A stretch of 64,000 bases of DNA from the NCBI RefSeq assembly GCF_001746835.1, contig NZ_CP016094.1:930001-994000 (forward strand), given 5' to 3'. Position 1 is the stretch's first letter. The number at the start of each line of letters is the position of its first letter. This DNA is from Lacunisphaera limnophila. Its GTDB lineage: Bacteria > Verrucomicrobiota > Verrucomicrobiia > Opitutales > Opitutaceae. This document shows, piece by piece, positions 1-9,000 of this stretch. A program made the translations under genes and the position numbers. The notes beneath the pieces are model-generated. The model was not told where the DNA came from. It made no database searches and saw only the letters and a program-made list of their open reading frames with translations.

Positions 1-3000
1 CGGTGCCGCCGCCGTTGATCGTCAAGGCGCCATCAAGATTGTCGACCACGGCGCTGGAGTTGCCGAGATTGACGGTGTTGGTGCCGGTGCCGGTGTTGAC
101 CGTGGTGGCGGCGCTCAGCGCCCGCAGGTTAAAGATGTCGTCGTCCGCGTCGCCGTTCAGGGTCAGGGCGGCGGTGGACGCGGTGATGGTGACGGTGTCG
201 TTGCCCGCACCGCCACTGAGGGTGAGCGAGGCGGAGTTGCCGTTGGCGGTGAAGGTGTCGGCGCCGGCGTCACCGTAGATGCTCGTGGCGACCGCGGTGC
301 TGTTGATGGTGATGGCGTCGTCGTTGTCACCGGCGTTGAGCGTGAGGGTCTCGATGCCGGAATAGTTCACCACCTGGCTGCTGCGGCTGACGCTGCTGCT
401 GGTGACGGTAAGCGTGTCGGCGCTGGTGGTGCCGTTGATGACCAGGGTGTCGGCGGCGCCGGCGGTGTCGGCCACGTTGGTGATGCCGCCGGTGGTGTTA
501 AGGTTGATGGTGTAGGCGTCGTTGCCGCCCGCGCCATCGAGGGTGGCGGTGCCGGTCCAGCTGCTGACGCTGAAGGTGTTGGCGCTGCTGCCGCCGGTGA
601 GGGTGGCGACCTCGATGCCGGTGAGGCTGAGGGAACCGCCGGTGCTGCGGGTGAGGGCGGTGTCGCTGAGCGTGAAGTTGGCGTTGTTGCTGGCGATGAC
701 GGTGTCGGTGCCGCCCTTGCCGTCGATGGAACCGCCGTTCGTCCAGCCCGAGATCGTGAACGAGTTGTCGTCCTCGTTGCCATAGAGTTCGGCGACCTGC
801 ATGCCACTGAGCGTGATCGTGACACCGCTCTCGATGATCGCGGTGTTGGTCAGCGTCAGGCTGGTCGCGGTCGTGGCGCGGATGGTGCCGGTGCTGCCCG
901 AACCATTGAAGGTGGCGGTGCCAGTCCACGGATTCGGGTCGATGTCGGAATCCGTCCCGGAACCACCCAGGCTGGTGGTCTCGAAGACGGCATTCGCGGC
1001 ACCGTCAAGCACGACGTTCTTGATGGAGTCGTTATCAAAAGTGAGGGTTTGGCTGTTGGCGCCGTCACCGTAAGTCAGGCTGCCATCGGTGAGGACATAC
1101 TCGGTATAGCCCGGGGCCCGCACCGTCGTGTTGCCGTTAGCATGATCCTTGATCCGGCCCTCACCGTCGCCGGCATAGTAGGTGCCGCCGGCCGCGCCAA
1201 ACTCGACCCAGTCGTCATTGGTGCCACCGTAGACGAGGGCGGTGCCGGAACCGACGATGAAGTGGTTCTTGCCGGAGACCGCCTTGCCGACGTTGATATC
1301 GACCGGAAGGTTCAGCGCCGGATCGACCTTGATATAGGTGTTCGAGGCGGCGGTGTCGGTGGCGACGATCTTGGTGACGTTGTCGAACTCCTTGGTGAAG
1401 CCCAGGGCATCGACCGTGACCTTCTTGCCCGTGGAGGTGCCGTTGCCAGCCGAGGTCAAGTTATAGCTCTCATCCGTGGCCGCCCCGTAGGCGGCACCGC
1501 GCAGGTAGGCATCGGCGCCGACGTTGAGATAGAGCGTGTTGCCCACCATGCGGGCGAGGTCCGGCGGCGGCGGGGGCGCGGGCACGGCCCCGCGCGTGCC
1601 GAAGGTCTTGCTCCAGGTGCCGCCGATGACGAGAGCGGGCACATTGATCCGGTAGGTTTTCCACGGGGTCCAGATCTTGATCGTGAACGCGGGCGTGATC
1701 TGGAGGCTGATGTAGACCGAGAGGCTGACGGTCCCATCGCTGGCGAAAGTGAAGTTGCCGCCGGCGCTGAGCTTGATGCCGAAGGCGCCGAAGGTGGCGC
1801 TGATGCTGCCGGAAACGGTGGCGACGCCGCTGAAGCTCTTGCTAAAGGAAACGGACACCGTGCCGGCGAAGCCGAAGATGTCGGGATTGAGGAACGTGAC
1901 GCTGGCGGTGGCGGTGAAGCTGAACTCGCTGGAGCCGTCGGTCAGGATGGTCAGGTTGCCGTAGAAATTCAGGCTGAAGAACCCGAAGAAATCGAGGCTG
2001 AGCGGGCTGCCCGAGGGGATGACGATGCTGAACCCCGTAGAGGAGATGGAGATGGTGAGGGAGCCAGACGCCAGGGTGAACCCCATGATGTTGGCGGCCA
2101 CGCTGGCGCCGATCGTGACCGAGTTGGCCGCGATGCCGCTGTTGGCAAAGTCGGTGGTGTTGATCTGCAAGGTGAACGTGCCGGTGAGGGACATGACGCT
2201 GGCCACCGGGCTCATCGTCACGTTGGTGTTCGTGCCCAGCCGCAACTGCAGGTTGAGCACGATACCGCGCTCGTCGCCGATCGTGCCGCCGTTGTCGGCG
2301 GTGATGATGCTCGCCGACCCGGTGACGTTGAGGCCGACGCCAAACACGCTCAGGGTGGCGTAGAGAGTAATGCTGGTGGAAGTGGGGCTGACCGTCAGGG
2401 CAAAGGTGCCACTCAGGCTGAAGGTGGAGAAGAGTTGGAGCTGCCCTGTGATGACAATCATCGTTCCGCCCGGCGCGATGGTCTGGTCGGCGAGGTTGGA
2501 CAGGCCGGTCACCTCGTAGTTGGTGGACTTGGTGTTGATCGCGAAAAACAGCGTGCCACTGAAAGAGAAGCCGTAGGTCGAGCCCGCCGCGCTCTCGATC
2601 GAGAGCGTGAGCTGCGCCTGGAACCCGGTGTTGTCGCTGTCGAAGTTGCCGGTGGCGCGGAGGGTGCCGAGGAAACCGATGCTCAGCGTGGCATCGAATT
2701 CGATGTTGATGTTGGTGCCTGACTTCTGGAAATAGAAGTGGCCCGTGAAGGTGAAGGAGCCCAGCAACGTGAGCGTGCCGCTCATGTCGAGCATCACGGT
2801 GTCGGCGTCAATGGTCGCCGTGCCGGCATCGCCCGGGTCATCCTGACTGACATCGGTCGAGTTGACCTTGAGGCTGATGGTCGCGCTGTAGGTGATGTCG
2901 ATCGCGGCGAGGTCGTCGTCGGATTCGAGGGTTACGACCAGGGAACCGACCGTGCCGCCCTCGTCCGTGCCGATGGTGCCGGGATTGTCCACGACGAAGA

Positions 3001-6000
3001 GCAGGTCCCCATCCACGTTCAGGGTGCCGAGGACCGGCAGGGTCATGATTGCGTTCACCGAGATGAGCGTCTTTTCGTTCACCCCCGAGCCGGACTTCTT
3101 GAAAATGAATTCGCCGATGAGCACCAGCTGGCTGCCGACGCTAATTGTGCCCCGCAGTTCGATCTGCACGAGATTGTCCTCAAGCACCAGTTGCTCGGTG
3201 TCGCCCAGCGTGACAAAATTTAAGGCCACTGCACGGGGCACCGTGTAGTCGGTGTCGTAGGTATTGAAGGCCAGGTAGATTTCGGCCTCGATCGCTACCC
3301 CGAGGTCCGCCTCGAGCGCGTCGAGGTCGATTTCTACCTCGAGGAGACCGACGGCACCTTCATCGGTAATTTCCAGGAAACCGTTCACCCCGATGGAGCC
3401 GAGGGCCACAAACTCAAGCTCGGCGTTAATCTGCAGCTGGACAAAGGTGTCCACCCCGCCGGAGCCGTCATCCTCCTGGGTGATGATCAGGAGGAAGTCG
3501 CCCTCGAAGGTTAGGCCGGCCGCGGCCAGGCTGCCTTCCGCCGAGATGATGTAGTAGTCCTGGGCAGTCGCGAGGTCACCCAACGTGACCGTATCATCGC
3601 TGGTCATCAGCTTGCCGTCTGGGCCCGCCGTGAGATCGAGATCGCCCTCGGCAATGGTCGGGTCGCCGCCGATCAGCGGCGCGGCCTGCGGGATGATCAC
3701 CCCGAGCGGTCCGGTGTAGCCGGCGTCCCCGGTGATATACTCGGGCACCTCGATCTCCACGATCTTGCCGGTGGTGTTGATGATCAGGAAAAACTGGGCT
3801 TCAAACTCCAGGCCGGTGCCTTCCGGGAGATTGTCGGTCATCTCCATGTCCAGCCGCGCCGCAATGCCATCGTCGTTGATGCGCATGAAGCCGGTGGCGG
3901 TGAGGGCAAGAAGGGTGTTGCCGCCCGGGGCCAGCTCCACCGAAACGTCAAAGATGAGAGTGAGGCCATCCGAGTTGATCTCGATGGACACAAAACCATT
4001 CATCTTGAGGAAGGCGTCAGCCGGCTCACTGCCCGGCGCCCCGACGGAGAGATTGCCCTGCAGGGCGAGGGAGAAGGAATTGGCGCGGATATCGAACGTG
4101 GCTGTGTCGCCGTCAAAGTACTCCACCTCGACATCCTCCGCGAGATCGTCCGTGGTGTTGATTTGGAGGGTGACGGTGGCGGTCACGTCGATGCCGTAGT
4201 CCTTCAGGGTGTCGGGCTTGAAGAGCACTTCCACGGCACCGACCAGCTCGAGTTCGCCGTCATCGACGTTTTCAAAGATGGAGATGTAGCCGGCCATCTC
4301 GCCGAACTGCTCACCGAGCGGGTTGGGCGTAGGCGAGACAATGCCGACCTGGGCGTTGAACTTGAGCCGCACCCCCGTGGAGCCGATGAGGTCGACTTCC
4401 ATGTCCACCGTGCCATCCACCTGGACGACCATGGCCCCACCCACGACAAACTTCACCGAGCCGCCGAACTCCAATTTGAGGGTGGCCTGCTCCGCGTCGG
4501 TGTAGTCGTCGGAATTCCACACGATGGGATTATCATCCCCGTCGAGCCGCAGTACCGCCCGGCCGGTGTCAGGGTCGATGTCACCCACCAGGGTTCGGAC
4601 CTTCAGTGTCGCCTCGATTTCGAACTGCTTCGTGCCGGAGGCCGGGCCGTAGGAACCGTAGAAGGCGAAGCTGAAGTCGCCGTCACCGACGTTGGTCAGA
4701 TTCGCATAAAGACCGGCGTTCAGCTTCACGCTGCCGCCGCCAAAGGTCAGGGCGCCGGCGAGCAGGATGCGGCCCTCGGTGTCGAAGCTGACGACCATCT
4801 CGCCATAGAGGGCTTCCGGCTGGGCGTAAATGGAGTAGAAGTCCGCCTTGATCGTGATGGTCATCGGCTGGCTCCACACATCGACCGACGCGCCCTCGGA
4901 ATCGGGGGTCAGGGCCAGGGTCGCGGCCTTCAGGTTTTCCACCCAATCCTCCATGTCCATGGGCGCCACCGCACTATCGGGATTATTGGCGACGGTCTTG
5001 AGGGCGTCGAGGTCCACGTCGCCATCTTCCGTCTCGTAATCCTGGTCCAGCGTGTGGGCGAACTGCACACGACCGGCGAAGGCACCGAGCGTGAGGCCGG
5101 AGATGGGCTCGATCAGAATCGGGAAGGTAGCCCCCACCATCACCTCGAGAGGAACCACTTCCCCATCGATGTAGGCCAAGCCGATGCCGAACTGGACGCC
5201 GCCGCGGCCGAGCATCTCGGCCTTCACCGAGAGACCCGCAAAATAGATGGTGTCGATAATCTCGCCCAAACCGGTGTAATCGGGATCGTCCACATCGTCC
5301 CCATTCGCATCCACATCGATCATCCCGAGGACGAAACCGCCGCTGACTTCCAGGCCGAAAGCGGTCCCGCTGACGTAGAGCGCCGCGGCGTCGAAGCTCT
5401 TGATCGGGAAATCGCCCGCCACCAGGTCGCCGATATCGATGACGAGGTTCTCCACATAGCCGGAGACGGTGAAGAGGCCGGCAATTTTCGCGTCGATCGC
5501 CGCGGTGATCCGGAGGTCAAAATCATCGGGGTTCGCCCCGACATCTTCCCACTCCAGGGCGATGTGACGCAGCTTGAGCGGCATCCACGCTGGCCATTTG
5601 AAATCCAAATCGGCGGAATCGGGGGCCTCTTCACCGGTCTGGTCTACTTCGGAGACGGTTGTCACGTCGTCATCCGTGTCCATCTCACCGTCGGGGCCGG
5701 CGGTCACCGTGTTCTCCTTGAAGGTGCCGCCGAAGAAGACCTCGACTACAAACAGCTCGTCCGCATCCAAGTTCGCCAGATCTCCATCGGCCGTGACGGC
5801 AAGGTTGCGGGCGGAAACGGTGATGGGGCCGCCGAGCTCGAGGAGGTTGAGGGTGCCGGACAGCACTTCAGCGGAGAAGATCGGCTCAGCCCCGGTCGCA
5901 CCGGTGTCGATCGTCACGCCCGTGGCAGTCAGCTCAAGCAGCGGATCATATTCATCCGTATCCGGGTCGTCGGCGATGCCAATGGTGATCGAGCCGCTGA

Positions 6001-9000
6001 TGAGGACGAAGTCGTGGCGGTTGTCGCCGGTGAAGCTCAGCTCAACCACATCGTCCTCGCTTCCGGCATCGATCCCGTCGGGAATCGTGAATTCCACCTC
6101 CACATCCGCGCCCGTGTTGTTGAACTCAAGGTAGAAGTCGTCCACCGAGAGGAAGAAGGCGTCGCCCACGTCGACCGTGATGTCGCCCACCGACAGCTTG
6201 CCGGCGGAACCTTCGGGCAGGATGATGAAGTAGCCGTTGACATCCTCGATCTCGACTACGCCGAGGGTCAGTCCGCCGTCAGTCACGGCAACCTTGATGA
6301 CCTCGGATTCGATGTCCGTATCCGGGTCAGTCACGGTCGCCTGCTCGAAGAAGAGAGTGCCCGTCAGCTCGACAGTCAGGCTGCCGGCCTCGATGCCGAG
6401 GACGACCGTACCTCCCAGCTGCAGGATGTTGGCGTCAAAGTCCAAGGTCACCTCGTCCGGCTCCGGGCCGGCGTCATCGCCGTCGGGCATCGTGAAGGTC
6501 TCCGCCGCAATATCCCCGGCGGTGTTCAGATTCAGGAAAAAATTGGTGACTTCGAAGGTCAGGAAGTCGAGACCATCCAGGCTCACCTCGCCAACCGACA
6601 GCTTCATGGCCAAGGTGCCGTCGTTGGTGTCCGCATCACCATCATCCACGCCCTCGTAAATCGCGAACAGGCCATCTACGTCGGAGATGAGAAGCGTGAC
6701 GCCACCGGCTTCGAGTTCGATCCCGGCGTCCTGGATGCCAACCAGAATCTTGTCCGTGCCCTGCTCGAAGAAGAACCCACCCTGAATGCTCAACGAGAAG
6801 CCGCCTACCTCGAGGCCCAGCAGCACGGCACCACCGATCTGCAGGATGTCGTCGGCATAATCCATGGTGATCTCGTCGGGATCCTCGTCGCCATCGTCCC
6901 CGTCCGGCACGGTGAAGACCTCCGCATCGATGTCACCGGCGGTGTTCAATTTCAGGAAGAAGTCGGTGACCGTGAAGGTGAAGCCATCGATGCCCGTCAA
7001 AGCCACCTCGCCGATCGACAGCTGCATGGCCAGGGTGCCATCGTCGGTGTCCGCATCGCCGTCGGTGCCGTCATAAACCACAAACAGACCGTTCACCTCG
7101 GTGATGCTCAGGCCGACGTCACCCGCACCCACGGTCACACTGCCGTTCTGGATGGCGATCTTCATCTTGTCGGTGCCCTGCTCGAAGGAGAAGGAGCCGC
7201 CCAAGGTCGCGGTAAAGGATCCGACCGTCAGGGCGAGTTCCACCGTGCCACCGAGCTGGGTTAGGTTCTCGTCGAAGTCCATCGTCACCTCGTCCGGATC
7301 CGAGTCGCCGTCATCACCATCGGGCACCGTGAAGGTCTCCTCGTCGATGTCACCGGCGGTATTCAGTTTGAGGAAGAAATTGCTGACCGTGAAGGTGAGC
7401 GTGTCTTCAATGCCCGTCAGCGCGATCGACCCGATCGCCAACTGCATGGCCAGAGTGCCATCGTCGGTGTCCGGGTCCGCATCGATCCCATCGTAAAGCA
7501 CGAACAGGCCGTTCACCCCCGTGATGGCCAGACCGACGTCGCCGACGCTCACGCTCATGCCGGCGTTCTGGATGGCGATCTTCATCTTGCCGGTGGTCTG
7601 CTCGAAGGAGAACGAACCATTGATGGTGGCAGTGAATGAGCCCACCGTCAGGGCCAACTCCACCGTGCCGCCCAACAGCGTGAGGTCCTCGGCATAGTCC
7701 ATCGTGACCGTGTCCGGATCGCCATCTCCATCGTCGCCGTCGGGGATCGTGAACGTTTCCTGCGCAATGTCTCCGGCGGTGTTCAACTGCAGGAAGAAAT
7801 TGGTGACCGTGAAGGTCAGGGCGTCGTCGATGCCGGTGAGGGCGATCGAGCCGATGGACAGTTTCATGGCCAGCGTGCCGTCGTCCGTGTCTGGGTCCGC
7901 ATCGGCCCCATCATAGAGCACGAACAGGCCGTTCACATTGGTGATGGCCAGGCCAACGCCGTTCACGCCCACGCTCATGCTCGCGTTCTGAACCGCTACC
8001 TTCATCTTGCCGGCGCCCTGTTCGAAAGAGAACGAGCCCGTCAACGAGGCCGCGAATCCGCCCACGTCCAGTGACAGTGACAGAGTGCCGCCGAGGGCAA
8101 ACAGGTCGTCAGTGAAGTCCAGCGCCACCACGTCGGGGTCGTTATCCAGATCACCGCCGTCAGGGAACGTGAAGTTCTCCTCCACGGCCCCGCCGGTGTT
8201 GTTCAGCTGCAGGAAGAAATTGGTGACCGTGAAGGTAAGGCCGTCGATGCCGGTCAGGCTGACTGTGGCGATGGACAATTTCATCGCGACGGTACCGTCC
8301 GCCTTGATCAGGATGCCACCCGTGATCCCGGAGGCCTCCAGCGTCAGGCTGTCCTCGCCGCCCACACTCAGGCCGAAGGAAGCCCCGCTGACCCCGATCC
8401 GGAGGGTAGAGACATCCGCCTCCTCCGCCGTGCCTTCATCGTAAGTGATGGTCGTGCTTTCGAAAGAGAAGCTGCCGCTGAGGGTGAACTCGAAGCCACC
8501 CAGCTCAACGGTCAGATTCAGCGTGCCGGCGATGGCAATGAAGTCGTGGCGGTTGGCGGCGGTGAAATCCAACTCGAAGTCGTCGGGATCACCCGCGTCA
8601 TCCGGGTCGGTGTCGACGTCGCCCCGGACAATGACCGCAGCAATCTCATGACCAAAGGTGTTCACCTCAAAATTGAAATCCGTGACACTGATTTCCAAGC
8701 CAGTTACGCCCTCCAGAGTGGCCGCGCTGATCGATAGGCGGCCGGCGTAGCTGGCGACAGGCACCACGTCATCGTTCATGCCGAACAGGAAGAAACCGTC
8801 GGCATCGTCCACCACCAGCTTCAGGCCGTCCGTACCGACCGCGATCTCGAAGCTGACGTTTTCAAAACCAAACATAACCACATTCACCGCTGGATCACCA
8901 CCGCCACCGTCGGCATCATACGAATACACCTCGAAGGCGAATGTGCCGGTCATATCCATCGCGAAACTGCCCCCGTTGTCGAAGGCGACTGTCATCGTGC

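Noticed and set aside
1049-7264. Long open frames on the plus strand (1049-2722 and 4163-7264)
   Set aside because: They run in register opposite the giant minus-strand gene, have Arg/Gly/Asp/Glu/His-rich low-complexity composition and no recognisable domain. They are antisense shadows of codons such as GAC/GTC and GCC/GGC.
6100-8500. The 420-bp array as a CRISPR or satellite
   Set aside because: The units are 140 codons in frame and translate to similar acidic beta-rich protein segments.
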